Counted from the first letter of the stretch, positions 9,396-19,593 are shown. The stretch is DNA of 64,000 bases from Sphingobacteriales bacterium JAD_PAG50586_3 (GCA_023213195.1 CP096135.1:2104842-2168841), one strand, 5' to 3'. Made by a program: numbers and translations. The notes: generated from the sequence alone by a model not told the origin.

Positions 9396-10596
9396 ATGAG
9401 TACTAATTCTATTATGCAGCCTGTGGGCTGCGCAACAACCAGTTTTGTATTAGAGCCTATGGTAGGCTTAACAGCACCTGGACCTGTAACGCCCAGTCAG
9501 CCCTTGTGGCGTGGGTATTGGAGCAAGGGCGAGCTGTGTGTTTTAACCGGTGACACAGGTGCCGGAAAAACCCTTTGGCGCTTCAATTGGGTAAGGAAAT
9601 GACGCAGGTGTGGGACACTAAAGTGCTGTATATTGGGCATGAGTATGACAAGCAGGGCTTTGCCGCACGGTTTGGTCCGACTGATGATGAAGTGGCCGGA
9701 AAATTCTTTTTGCCATGTTTAACCGTAAAGAAAGCGGGGTGCATAAAACCTATGCTGCTTTTAAAGAATGGCTAGTAGAAGGCCTGCAAAACCTGCTGAA
9801 AGCTACGGGTGCGGAGGTATTGATTTTTGACCAGCCCGATAGGCTCAACCTAAGTAACCTGCAATGGATTGAGTTTATGAATGTGATTGAAGAGTTGCGG
9901 GCCGAGCATAACCTGTCGATATTGTTAGTAGTAAGCACCCGCAACAGAAATACGGGCAAGGCGGTGGAATTGTACCATGCATATAAGCACCAATTTACCA
10001 CCCCGTTTGCTGATAATGTTGTAGCGGTTGCCCGCTGCCATACTAACCACGATACGCGCTACCTGAAACTATTGAAATGCAAGAACAGGCGCATGCCGGG
10101 TTTTAATAAGGTAGATGTGTTTCAAATTCTGCCTACAGAAGATAACTACTTAACATTACTTAGTATGGAAGATGCGGAAGATGAATACAAGATGCTGCCA
10201 AAAACGGCATCTATGATTCGCATGGATAAGCAATTTATGGCGGAGAGTTTTAGGAAAGAAGGTTTGGGCTTTGAGCGTATATCGGCCTTGCTTGATGTCC
10301 CCGAAAGTACGGTGCGGGGCTGGTTAAGCAAGATAAAGGTTTTCAATCGCTTTGAACAGCCCAAGCCGGGTGAGCATGGCTTGCTGCCCGAGCATTTGCG
10401 CAACGGGTATAAAGAGAGGAAAAATCCGTTTAAAAAGGAGTTGGTTGATGAGGAGATTTTGGGAGAAAATGAGGAAGAAAATGAGTTGCGAAAACAGCCT
10501 GATGAGCTACACACTGTAGGCGATGAAGGGTTGGTAGAAATGCCGTTTGAAGGGGGGATGTTTAGGGTGAAAGTGGTAAGGGCGAAGGTGGGGTAA
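9396..10596 (+). CDS. RecA/RepA-like (AAA_25-type) ATPase with C-terminal helix-turn-helix, twice frameshifted
   Basis: After repair, about 400 residues. Walker A is GDTGAGKT near residue 52 and a Walker B-like strand reads EVLIFDQPDRLN near 145, the layout of hexameric RepA/KaiC-like helicase ATPases. Around residue 280 a helix-turn-helix reads GFERISALLDVPESTVRGWL. Its acidic tail ends in MPFEGGMFRVKVV. One base is missing from CCC at 9571-9573 and one from AAA at 9727-9729; restoring both gives one continuous frame. It has its own promoter and no partner gene. The bracketing inverted repeats and a decayed 3' copy at 11126-11193 suggest an origin in a mobile element. Function is unknown; replication or mobile-element maintenance is an inference. 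Confidence 0.75.
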
Positions 10597-10731
10597 TTTC
10601 AACAGGCTTCGACTACGCTCAGCCTGACTTTTGTTCTAAATGATACCTATGGTCATTCCCGAAGGGGGGACTCGAAAAATACGTTCTTTGATGTGTTGAG
10701 TAAGGGGGGAGCCACAAATAGTATATAGTAG

Positions 10732-10773
10732 CCCCGCCCTTTTCCCTTAGGGATGCCTATGGCAAGGGCGGGG
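10732..10773. repeat. Cruciform inverted repeat
   Basis: A perfect 10-bp stem CCCCGCCCTT (10732-10741) and AAGGGCGGGG (10764-10773) with a nested TCCCT/AGGGA hairpin in the loop. No T-tract follows. Confidence 0.65.
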
Positions 10774-10792
10774 AACATGGGCGCGCACTACA

Positions 10793-10930
10793 AAGGGCTT
10801 TAGCCCAAATTATTCATTGCCCTGACGATAAATGTCGGGATTGTAAACCTACCGGTAGTTGCCTATGCGGCAGGCACTCCTTTGCGTAGGGCAATTACTT
10901 TTTGCTTGATCAAAAAGTAATCAAAAATCA
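10793..10930. repeat. Dispersed composite repeat, copy 3
   Basis: Carries GGGCTTTAGCCCAAATTATT, a CCTACCGG segment and the inverted repeat ATTACTTTTTG/CAAAAAGTAAT (10889-10920). It has the same module order as copies 1 and 2. Confidence 0.65.
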
Positions 10931-11125
10931 ACGGCTGCATTTTTCAACGACCCGCAACGAGGGCGTTCGCTAAACCGCGCAAACTCGTCCTGCGGACTCA
11001 AACAGTGCGCGCTTTGTCCCGCTAGTGCGGGACCGCTCCCTTTCTCTGCGGGTCCCCGTTTCAAAACGCTAAGCCGGAAGTTTTCGCCTTTGGCGAAATT
11101 GGGTTTTTATAATAAGCGTAGAACC

Positions 11126-11193
11126 GCGAAACAACCTAACGAGTTACATACTGTAGGCGATTAAGGGGTTGGTTAAAATGCCTTTTAGCGAGT
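11126..11193 (+). pseudogene. Decayed copy of the ATPase gene 3' end
   Basis: About 68 bases align with 10488-10552, the end of the RecA-like ATPase gene. They share CGAAA, ACTGTAGGCGAT, GGGTTGG and AAATGCC in the same order. A TAA and indels break the frame. This shows that a second copy of the gene or element once lay here. Confidence 0.7.
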
Positions 11194-11249
11194 CGGGAGT
11201 TTTTGCGTTAGGGATACCTGCCTGCTGCAAGCAGGTTAGCGGATAGCGG

Positions 11250-11324
11250 AGCTAATTATCCCCCTGCTTGTAGGGGGAGATGTCGAGCAAGGCGAGACAG
11301 AGGGGGTATGGAATGGCGAAAGAA
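11250..11324. repeat. Right copy of ~75-bp inverted repeat
   Basis: Reverse complement of 9223-9299, from AGCTAATTATCCCCCTGC to GGAATGGCGAAAGAA. It closes the 2.1-kb segment that holds the ATPase gene and its decayed copy. Confidence 0.8.
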
Positions 11325-11396
11325 GTAAAGCTTTAAAATTTACTACAACAGCAAGGGATTATAACGAATAGGGTTAAATAGATTATTATTGTAATT

Positions 11397-11966
11397 GTGA
11401 AAGAAATAGATGTACCAGTATCGTTTGGCTATTATTATGTGGTATTGGAAAATGCCGATAGCTTTGTTGCATTTGATTTTGATGAGGCGTTGACAGAGTT
11501 TGTATTTACTGATTTAGATACCAACTTACATTCATTTTACCATGAAGAAACATTAACCAAGCTGTTGGATAATGAATACATAACTAAAGAGATTGAAGGC
11601 CAGAGTACCGAACTGCGCAACTACTATTTAAGTATGGTAGATGCAGATCAATGGAATGTAGAAGGCCTTACTGCTAAAGCACCGGAGTGGGTAGAACTAT
11701 TTGCTAAGATTAAAGCGCTAAAAGATAAAGTAGACCAATACGACAAGCCTTTGCCCGAATACCTGACTGCTTTTATTAATGAACTTAAAGCTATTCCTGC
11801 CAAAGATTTTATTGCCATAGGTATATATACTACCAGCAACGGGCCATATCTTGACGATTACTTTATTGAAATGGTACTTAAAAACGGTGTGTTTTATTCT
11901 ATAGCATCAGACTTTAATAATTACTATTGGATTAGGGTATTAGAAAAAAGCTTGGCTTTAAAATGA
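11397..11966 (+). CDS. Hypothetical protein (189 aa), first of a coupled pair
   Basis: I do not recognise this family. The protein is acidic, without signal peptide or membrane helix, so it is probably cytoplasmic. It is rich in aromatic residues (FGYYYVVLEN, YYLSMVDADQW). The likely start is GTG at 11397, since no ATG precedes the conserved-looking N-terminus. The stop overlaps the next ATG by four bases (ATGA), so the two proteins are translationally coupled. It directly follows the repeat island. A toxin-immunity or accessory role would be a guess. Confidence 0.65.
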   Translation: MKEIDVPVSFGYYYVVLENADSFVAFDFDEALTEFVFTDLDTNLHSFYHEETLTKLLDNEYITKEIEGQSTELRNYYLSMVDADQWNVEGLTAKAPEWVELFAKIKALKDKVDQYDKPLPEYLTAFINELKAIPAKDFIAIGIYTTSNGPYLDDYFIEMVLKNGVFYSIASDFNNYYWIRVLEKSLALK

Positions 11967-12157
11967 AGTTTTATTTGAATAACTCTGTTGAATTAGATTC
12001 AGCCATAGTTTGGCCTACGCATTTGGAAGGCCATAAGCTATACAACTTTGTTCCCACAAAAGAAACCAACCCTTTTAAATGGTTGCTAGCCAAAATTAGC
12101 GGTGCATATACTAAAGAACTAACAGATGAGGTAAAGGCCTTGTTTAATGAGAATTAA
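11963..12157 (+). CDS. Hypothetical small protein (64 aa), second of a coupled pair
   Basis: Unrecognised small soluble protein. It starts at the ATG at 11963, four bases inside the preceding gene, and ends with FNEN. No motif is visible. The overlap with the 189-residue gene is the best evidence that it is translated. Confidence 0.6.
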   Translation: MKFYLNNSVELDSAIVWPTHLEGHKLYNFVPTKETNPFKWLLAKISGAYTKELTDEVKALFNEN

Positions 12158-12210
12158 CCACCCTTAAAAATACTAACACTTGGCACCTATAACCTAGAAC
12201 CTATTTTGTG

Positions 12211-12218
12211 TAGCTTTG
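12211..12218 (+). promoter_or_regulatory. -7 box upstream of serA
   Basis: TAGCTTTG matches TAnnTTTG and lies 24 bp before the serA ATG. No good -33 element is visible at the usual spacing. Confidence 0.45.
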
Positions 12219-12242
12219 TTCCCTTAAAAAGAACTAAAAACA

Positions 12243-13210
12243 ATGATTAAGATATTAGCCAACGATGGCATAGATGCCGAAGGCAAAAAACTATTAGAAG
12301 ATGCGGGCTTTGTAGTGGCCGATTTTAAAGTGCAACAGGCCGAACTTGCCCAGGTTATTAACGAGCAGCAGTTTAACGGCCTTATTGTGCGCAGCGCAAC
12401 TAAGGTTCGCAAAGACCTTATTGATGCCTGCCCAACCCTTAAACTGGTTGGCCGCGCAGGTGTTGGTATGGATAATATTGATGTGGAATATGCCAAAAGT
12501 AAAGGCATTACGGTGGTTAACACACCCGAAAGCAGCAGCCAAAGCGTGGCAGAGTTGGTGTTTGCCCACCTTTTAGTTTGGTACGTGGCCTGCACCGCCT
12601 AAACCGTAAAATGCCTACCATGGGTAGTACGCATTTTAACGAGCTGAAAAAGAACTTCTCGGGCGGGTCTGAACTTAAGGGCAAAACCCTGGGTGTTATA
12701 GGCTTTGGCCGCATAGGCCAGGCGGTTGCTAAAATAGCCTTAGGCTGCGGCATGCGCGTAGTAGCCTTCGACCCTTATATTAAAGAGGCCGATTTGGTGC
12801 TGGATTTTATCCAAACTAACGATACCGTTACTGTACCTATTAAAACCATAACGCTGGAAGACCTTTTGGCGCAGGCCGATTTTATTACCCTGCACGTATC
12901 GTTTACAGAAGGTTCGCCTGCCATTATTGGCAGCAAAGAGTTTGCCCAAATGAAACAAGGTGTGGGTATTGTTAATGCTGCCCGTGGTGGTGTTATAAAC
13001 GAGGCCGACCTGCTTGATGCCCTTGATACAGGCAAGGTAGCCTTTGCAGGGTTAGATGTTTTTGTAAATGAGCCTACCCCTAACGAAGAAATTTTAGGTA
13101 GCAAGAATATATCGTTCTCTCCACATATTGGTGCATCTACCGCCGAGGCGCAACAACGCATAGGCATAGAAATGGCGCAACGTGTGCTGGCCTTTTTTCG
13201 TAACAAATAA
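12243..13210 (+). CDS. serA: D-3-phosphoglycerate dehydrogenase, frameshifted
   Basis: NAD-dependent 2-hydroxyacid dehydrogenase that oxidises 3-phosphoglycerate, the first step of serine synthesis. The N-terminal piece (12243-12602) has VGRAGVGMDNID and NTPESSSQSVAEL. The C-terminal piece has the dinucleotide fold GFGRIGQ, NAARGGVINEADLL, LDVFVNEPTPNEE and the catalytic-His region SPHIGAST. One T missing from the run at 12571-12574 restores FAHLFSLVRGLHRLNRKM, so the gene is about 322 residues. It lacks the ACT domain of longer SerA proteins, like many Bacteroidota forms. It is followed 7 bp later by DUF1015, a common pairing. Confidence 0.88.
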
Positions 13211-13217
13211 CAAGGGT

Positions 13218-14459
13218 ATGGATATTAAGCCTTTTGGCGCTTTTTTACCTGCCAAGCACATAGCTCAGCAGGTGGTATCTAAACCGTTTGATTTTTATAC
13301 CCACGAGCAGTTAGACGAAATTCTGCTGCACAACCAACAATCGTTTCTTAACATTGTTAAGCCCGATTACAGGAATGCCGATAAGGCCGAGGTAAACAGC
13401 GAAGAGCTTTTTGCCCGCAGCCGGGGTCGCTTTCTACAGTTTGTAAACGATGGTATTTATAGCCAATTGAATAGTGAGGCGTACTTTATCTACCGCCAAA
13501 CGGCTAATGGGCAAAGTGCTACGGGGTTAATTGTGGGCGCATCGGTAAACGATTATAAGCGCGGGCTTATTAAGATACACGAGCAAACTATTGAGCGTAA
13601 AGAGGTGGTGCTGAAAAACTACTTACGGTCGGTTAAGATTAATGCCGAACCGGTGTTGCTTACCTACCCATCAAAAGAAGAACTATCGGCACGTATAACT
13701 ACTGTTACTGATAGTCAGCCCGCGTATTGTGAGGTGGCTGTAGATGGGGTTCACCACCAATTGTGGCTGGTAGATGGCGATGAGGATAAACGCTTTTTCA
13801 CAGAGCAGTTTGCCGGGTTTACCGAGGTTTTTGTGGCCGATGGCCACCACAGGCTGGCATCGTCGGCCTTGTTGTACGATGAGTTTGCTACCAATAACCC
13901 CAATAGCGATAAGCTGCCTAACTATACCCGTTTTATGGCGGCCCTGTATGCCGACGACCAATTGGGCTTGTTTGAGTTTAACCGCCTGGTAAAAGACCTT
14001 AACGGCTTTACCGAAAGGGAATTTATTGCCGAACTGGAAAAGTATTTTGATGTGCGTAAAGTAGGCGCAGAGCCTGTTAAACCTGCCAACCCGCACGAGT
14101 TTACGGTGTACCTGCACAACACATGGTTTTACCTTACCATGCACGAGCATTATAAGGGCCAACACCTGCAAAACAACCCGCTTGATGCTGAGTTGCTGAC
14201 GGAGCTGATATTGAAACCGATACTAAACATTAGCGACCTTCGTGCCGATAAGCGCGTAGCTTTTACCAGCGGTGTGCAGGGTTTAGAGGCTGTGGCCCGC
14301 CGTGTTGATAGCGGCCGCTACGTTGCAGCCTTTGTGTTGCACCCTGTGCATATAGACCAGTTTTATGATATATCGCGCTCGGGTAAAACCATGCCACCTA
14401 AAAGTACCTGGTTTGAACCTAAGCTATTAAACGGATTGGTGGTATACTCTTACGAGTAA
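13218..14459 (+). CDS. DUF1015 family protein
   Basis: A 413-residue cytoplasmic protein. DUF1015 proteins often sit beside serA or serC, but their reaction is not known to me. Visible family features are DIKPFGAFLP at the N-terminus, IHEQTIERK near 125 and the conserved VADGHHRLAS near 215. The ATG at 13218 is chosen because the open frame upstream overlaps serA. The gene is intact and likely cotranscribed with serA, which points to a role linked to serine metabolism; that is an inference from context. Confidence 0.85.
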   Translation: MDIKPFGAFLPAKHIAQQVVSKPFDFYTHEQLDEILLHNQQSFLNIVKPDYRNADKAEVNSEELFARSRGRFLQFVNDGIYSQLNSEAYFIYRQTANGQSATGLIVGASVNDYKRGLIKIHEQTIERKEVVLKNYLRSVKINAEPVLLTYPSKEELSARITTVTDSQPAYCEVAVDGVHHQLWLVDGDEDKRFFTEQFAGFTEVFVADGHHRLASSALLYDEFATNNPNSDKLPNYTRFMAALYADDQLGLFEFNRLVKDLNGFTEREFIAELEKYFDVRKVGAEPVKPANPHEFTVYLHNTWFYLTMHEHYKGQHLQNNPLDAELLTELILKPILNISDLRADKRVAFTSGVQGLEAVARRVDSGRYVAAFVLHPVHIDQFYDISRSGKTMPPKSTWFEPKLLNGLVVYSYE

Positions 14460-14511
14460 GCACTTTCCGATAAACAGGGAATATTGTCCCGATAAACGAA
14501 TGAATATTAAG

Positions 14512-14519
14512 TATCTTTG
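14512..14519 (+). promoter_or_regulatory. -7 box four bases before a lipoprotein ATG
   Basis: TATCTTTG matches TAnnTTTG exactly. The predicted start would fall at or just after the ATG at 14524, implying a leaderless transcript or a start a few bases off. See also 39795, 47491 and 48284. Confidence 0.5.
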
Positions 14520-14523
14520 TATT

Positions 14524-15522
14524 ATGAAGAAGTATGTTTTGGCAGCTATGGCTGCTGTTGCCCTATTGGCAGGTTGTAAAAACGATTTTGATGTAATGGC
14601 TGACTACCAGGATATTACTGTTGTGTATGGCTTGTTAAACCAGAATGATACCGCCCATTACATCAAAATAAATAAAGCGTATTTAGGCGAGGGCAATGCC
14701 TTTATAATGGCTGATGTTGCCGACTCTGTTAACTATCAGGCAAATGATATTACCGCGAGGTTAGAGGAGTATAACAATACTACGTTAACCAATACCTTCC
14801 CTCTTACCCGCACGGTAAATGAGATTGCTAAAGATACCGGCCTTTTTGCCAGCGATGCTAATATACTTTACAAAACCACCGCAACGCTAAACCCGCAACG
14901 CTCTTACAAGTTGGTTATAGATAATAACAAAACAGGCAAAACCATTACGGCTAATACGCCTATGATTGATAACCTGAATGTTACCAATCCACAAAATACC
15001 CAGTCGGTAAATATTGTAGGTAACAACACTGCCCAGTTTACGGCCAGCTTTAAATCGGCAAAAAACGCGTTGGTGTATTCTATGCTAATCCGCTTTTTCT
15101 ACAGCGATTATAATACTGCTACCAATGATAGTACTGTACACAGCCTCGATTTAACTTTTCAAAACATAAAATCATTAAATACTAACGGCGGAGAAACATT
15201 GTTGATGCCTGTAAACCCTGATGCTCTTTTCCAATTGCTGGCTGCCAATTTAGACGCGCCGGGTGCTAATATAGAACGCCACAGCAATGGCCTGCGGTTT
15301 ATATTCTACGCCGGTGGCGAAGACCTAAGCACCTATCTTGATGTTAACGGCCCTTCTAACACCCTGCAACAAGAAAAACCTGAGTACACCAATATTAATG
15401 GAGGCTTGGGCATATTCTCTTGCCGCTATAATAAAACAATACAAAACATTTCTCTGGCTCCACAGTCGGTAGATTCATTGTTAAACGGACGCTTTACCAA
15501 CCAATTAGGCTTTACCAAGTAA
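14524..15522 (+). CDS. Lipoprotein of unknown function
   Basis: A 332-residue protein with a lipoprotein signal, MKKYVLAAMAAVALLAGC; Cys18 would be lipidated. The mature protein looks like a beta-rich outer-membrane-associated lipoprotein, with YGLLNQNDTAHYIKINKAYL early and no enzymatic motif. It loosely recalls Bacteroidota DUF4249-type lipoproteins, but I am not sure of that. I prefer the ATG at 14524 over an upstream one at 14500 because it fits the signal peptide. A strong hairpin follows at 15544. Confidence 0.7.
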   Translation: MKKYVLAAMAAVALLAGCKNDFDVMADYQDITVVYGLLNQNDTAHYIKINKAYLGEGNAFIMADVADSVNYQANDITARLEEYNNTTLTNTFPLTRTVNEIAKDTGLFASDANILYKTTATLNPQRSYKLVIDNNKTGKTITANTPMIDNLNVTNPQNTQSVNIVGNNTAQFTASFKSAKNALVYSMLIRFFYSDYNTATNDSTVHSLDLTFQNIKSLNTNGGETLLMPVNPDALFQLLAANLDAPGANIERHSNGLRFIFYAGGEDLSTYLDVNGPSNTLQQEKPEYTNINGGLGIFSCRYNKTIQNISLAPQSVDSLLNGRFTNQLGFTK

Positions 15523-15839
15523 GGCTTAATAGTATATAATATAACGGCCCGCACCTGAAAGGTGCGGGCCGTAGTTCTTTGAAATACTAAACCTACATTA
15601 TAACCGGTAGATGCGTTTGTAATGCTTATTACCTATTTGCCAGCCTATTAATTAAGCTATTGCTATTATTAATGTCGCATTAGCAAGTTTGCCTATTAGC
15701 TTAATAAGCTTGTTATTCATTCACAATACATAACACCATAGTACTTATAAATACTGATGTATCTACTCGGCTTAACTAAGTTTGATAATAAGTAAAGTAA
15801 GGATAAGATTGGGCGTAAGCTGTACAATAAGCCTCAGGC
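15523..15839. other. Convergent intergenic region
   Basis: Lies between two convergent genes. Apart from the hairpin at 15544-15572 it is AT-rich and I see no gene or RNA in it. Confidence 0.6.
15544..15572. terminator. Bidirectional terminator hairpin
   Basis: A perfect 12-bp stem ACGGCCCGCACC/GGTGCGGGCCGT with loop TGAAA, between convergent genes. It is GC-rich, and AT-rich sequence lies on both sides. Confidence 0.75.
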
Positions 15840-18800
15840 TTAACGTATCATGGTAACAGTACCGCGGTAGTCGTGCGGATTGTCAAAGATGTCAACTATG
15901 TTAACCAAGGTATACATATACCTCATCTTGTACCTTTTCTGTACCAATAACGCCATTCCACTTGTTATTCATATCGTAAGTAGTGAAAATCTTTTCGCCC
16001 CAACGGTTAAATATGTACATCTCGTAAAACTTAATGTTGGTGCCTGCACCGCCAAACTGGTCGTTAATGCCGTCACCATTAGGGGTAAAGGCATTGGGTA
16101 TGTAAAAAGTGTATTCAGGCGCTATAATAATCTCGCCGCTGGTGGTATCAGAACAACCGTATTGGTTTTCTACATACAGCGTAACAGTGTAATTGCCGGG
16201 CGCATCGTAAGTAATACGTGGATTGTCAACACTAGAGCTATCGCCATTGCCAAAGTTCCAATCCCAAACTGTTGCCCCTTGCGATTGGTCTGTAAAATAA
16301 ATAATAGGGTCGAACTCTGTAGTAGGGTTAGGCTGGGCAGTAAAGGCCGCCACAGGGTTGGGGTACACGGTTATCATGTTGGTAAACGTGAAAATATCGG
16401 TACAGCCAAAATTGGTAGTTACCTGCAAGGTAACTGTATATGTACCGGCACTATCGTATACGTGGGTAGGGTTTTGTTGGCTCGATGTGTTACCATCGCC
16501 AAAATCCCAACGCCATATAGATATAGTACCGCTGCTAAGCACCGTTAAATCAGTAAAGTTTACAACAAGCGGCGCGCAGCCCGAGTTAATGTCTGATGCA
16601 AAATTAATAACCGGCGGTGGGTAAATATCCAGTGTTTTGGTGGTATCGTGCACACAACCGTGGTTGGTAGTAATGGTAAGGTTTACGCTGTAAGTACCTT
16701 CTGCACCATATAAATAACCGGGGTCAGACTGTATTGATGTACCAAGGTTATCGCCAAAATCCCAGGCATACAACTGTATATTGCCAGACGATACGGTAGA
16801 CAGGTTGTTAAACTGCACTTGGTCGCCAAGGCAGGCATTTACCGTGCTAAAATCGGCAACCGGCATAGGGTATACGGTAATAACAGTAGTGGCTGTATCG
16901 TAGCAATAGTTATTAATATCGCCCGCTTCTACAATCAGGCTTACATTATAAGTATTAGCAGTTGGGTATACAGTGGTTGGGTTTTGCAAGGCCGATGTTG
17001 AGCCGTTGCCAAGGTTCCAGTTATAGGCAGTTATAGCGCCAAGGCCAACGTTGCCCTGCCCGGTATAGTTTACGGTAAGGGGTTCGCAGCCGGTGGCGTT
17101 ATCAGGCACTATGGCCGCGGTTGGTATGGCATAAATGTTTTGCGGAGCGGTAGCTGTATCGGCACAAGAATTAACCGTTGTAACTATAAGCTGGGCGGTA
17201 AATGTGCCAAAGTTGGTATACGTATGGCTTGGGTCTGCTAGGGCCGATGAGGTATTATCACCAAAATCCCAGGTGTATGTCAACTGCTCGTTGGTAGATA
17301 TAGTAGACTGGTTGGTAAAAGCAGTAGCCTCGCCTAAGCACAGGTATTGGTCTGATGTAAAAGCGGCCACAGGCACGGCATATACATCAATAACAAAGTT
17401 AGCCGTATCGTAGCAAGAGTGGTTGGCATCGCCCGCTTCTACAATAACCTCAACGTTATAGTTACCGTTATTATAGGTTTCGGTTGGGTTTTGCACGTTG
17501 TCTGTAGTGCTGTTGCCCATGTCCCAGGTCCAGCCCAATATGCTGCCCGATGCTACTGTGCTGGTGCCGGTGTAGTTAACCGTAACAGGCTCGCAACCGT
17601 TGGTTACATCTGGTGTAACGCCCGCTACCGGAACAGAATATATATATTGGTCTAGCGTAACAGTATCGGCACAAGCATTGTTGGTTGATACAATAAGCTG
17701 CGCAGTATAAGTGCCAAAGGCTGCGTAGGTATGCGTAGGTGCGGTAGCTGCCGATGTGCCATTATCGCCAAAGTTCCACGCGTAGATAAGTGGCTCGTTA
17801 GGAGTAACGGTGCTGTTATTGGTAAATACGGTTGGCTCGCCCATGAGCAATAATACTGCGGGGTAGTAAAGGCAGCAACAGGCACTGCAAAAACATCAAC
17901 AGGTACAGTAACCGTATCGCTACAAGTGTGGGTACTGTTGGTTTGAGTTACAATAAGCTGGGCATTGTAGGTGCCGGGTGCTGTATAGGTATAAGTAGGT
18001 GCTTGAATATTTGATGTAGCCCCATTTTGACCAAAGGCCCAGTTGTAGGTAATGTTACCCCAATAGGTAGTGCTGCTATTGGTAAATACGTTTGGCAAGC
18101 CCTGGCATACCTCTACGGTAGACATGGCCGCAAGCGGATTTTCTTTTACCAATACCGTTTGGGTAAGCGTATCGGGGCATTGGCCGTTTTCAGATACTAT
18201 AAGCGTTACCGTGTAAGAGCCGGTATCAGGATAAACGTAGCTGCCATTTTGGGTATTGGCCGTAACCCCGTTGCCAAGGTTCCAGTTCCATTGGTTGATG
18301 GTACCCTGCTGCATGGTCGATTGGTCTACAAGGTTAACCGTTTGCCCATCGCACACATTATTTACTGTAAATGCCGCTACCGGCGATGCTGCAATTTGCA
18401 CCTGTTGGGTAAGGGTATCAGAGCATCCAAGGTCTGATGTTGCTATAAGCGTAACATTGTAGTTGCCGGGCGAGCTGTAAACGTGTACAGGGTTTGTAGT
18501 GGTATCTGTGGGGCTACCATCGCCAAAGTTCCAAATGTAGCCACCTACGGTGCCATTAATAAAGGTAGAGGTGTTGGCAAAGGTGGCGTTGCCCATACAG
18601 TTGCTAACCACGTTAAAGGCCGGGTTAGGGTTGGTAGGGTTTAGGGTAGCATTTAGCGTAGCCTGGCAACCGGTAACCGATGTAATGGTACACGATACCT
18701 GCTGACCATTTGTAGGGTTGTTAATAGTTATAGATGGGGTTGTTTGCCCGGTGCTCCATAGGTACGATGCAAAACCAACCGGCGCATCTAACTGTGCCTT

Positions 18801-19514
18801 AGTTGCTGCCAAGGCAGTAGCGGGCATCAATTTGCAACGGGCTGCACGATGCGTCAATATAGGCATAACCCGCATGGGCGCCAAGGTCGCAATCGCCGGT
18901 AGCAAAATCAACTGATACATTTTGACCAATGTAAGCAGTTACATCTACGCCAACGGTAGTCCACGTTTTGTAGCGCCAGTTGCCGCAGTTGGCAAAACCC
19001 GGTGTGGGGTTGTTACCACCGGCCGCAATTTGGTAAAAGGTACAGGGTATGGTGTTGTTGTTTTGGTCGCGCACGCGCACTTCAAAGCGGGGTTGCTCTG
19101 CCGCGCTATGGTCGCCGGGGCTTTCCATAATTACGGCATACTTATATATAATAAGGTTGCTTTGGGGGTAACGTTAAAGGTGTAAATTAAACGCTCGGCT
19201 TGCGAACCCGACCCTGCGTTGCCCAAGCGGGCAGAGAAGGTACTACCGGGTGCTACCACAGGAACCTGTCCGCAACTGTTAGGGTCTATGCCGGCGCCGG
19301 TCATAATAGTATGCCTGCCGGCTACAATACCGTTACCGGGGGTTGTAATGGGGCAGCAAGTGCCAGTACGGCCTTGCCAGTTGGTAAAATTACCCGACTC
19401 AAAATCGGCGTTGGGGCATTGGGCCTGGGCAGAAAGCCCAAGCAACAAGATAAATGCAACCGCAAGGCTGTATTTAAATAAGGTATGTGAAGCAGCTTTG
19501 TAGAGGTGTTTCAT
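15840..19514 (-). CDS. Giant PKD-repeat surface protein with T9SS type B (gliding-type) sorting domain, frameshifted
   Basis: Reconstructed at about 1220 residues. A signal peptide (LAVAFILLLGLSAQAQ) leads into a beta-sandwich domain. About ten PKD domains follow, each with a W-x-FGDG or W-x-LGNG core, then the type B sorting domain (YIPNAFTPNGDGINDQF ... YMFNRWG-like YIFNRWGEKIF). The end is normal, at DYRGTVTMIR, if one extra base near 15905 is removed. Three other breaks are near 17845, 18800-18840 and 19138. PKD domains alternate between two types, and one two-domain block is duplicated. The product is probably a cell-surface adhesin. Promoter at 19562-19593. Confidence 0.85.
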
Positions 19515-19561
19515 GCAATACCTGAACTTAGTTTGTTGTTTAACTGATTAGTTGGTATTGA

Positions 19562-19593
19562 CAAACATATTGTTTTGTGTAAACAAAAACAAA
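19562..19593 (-). promoter_or_regulatory. Promoter of the PKD-repeat protein gene
   Basis: On the minus strand TTTG (19590-19593), 20 bp, then TATGTTTG (19562-19569), an exact consensus match. The leader is about 40 bases. Confidence 0.75.

Larger units (their letters stand above)
10597..11125. other. Non-coding repeat island, right part
   Basis: No gene seen. It begins with CAGGCTTCGACTACGCTCAGCC (about 10604-10627, shown in pieces: CAGGCT/AGCCTG arms), a short dispersed Bacteroidota-type repeat. A cruciform CCCCGCCCTT/AAGGGCGGGG lies at 10732-10773, and composite repeat copy 3 follows. Several other short G/C palindromes lie near 11010-11060. Confidence 0.6.

Noticed and set aside
11397..12157. 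Clear toxin-antitoxin call
   Set aside because: Coupling and small size fit, but no toxin or antitoxin motif is visible.
15880..19503. Plus-strand open frames across the PKD gene
   Set aside because: They are shadows of the minus-strand gene, lack family features and have no promoter.
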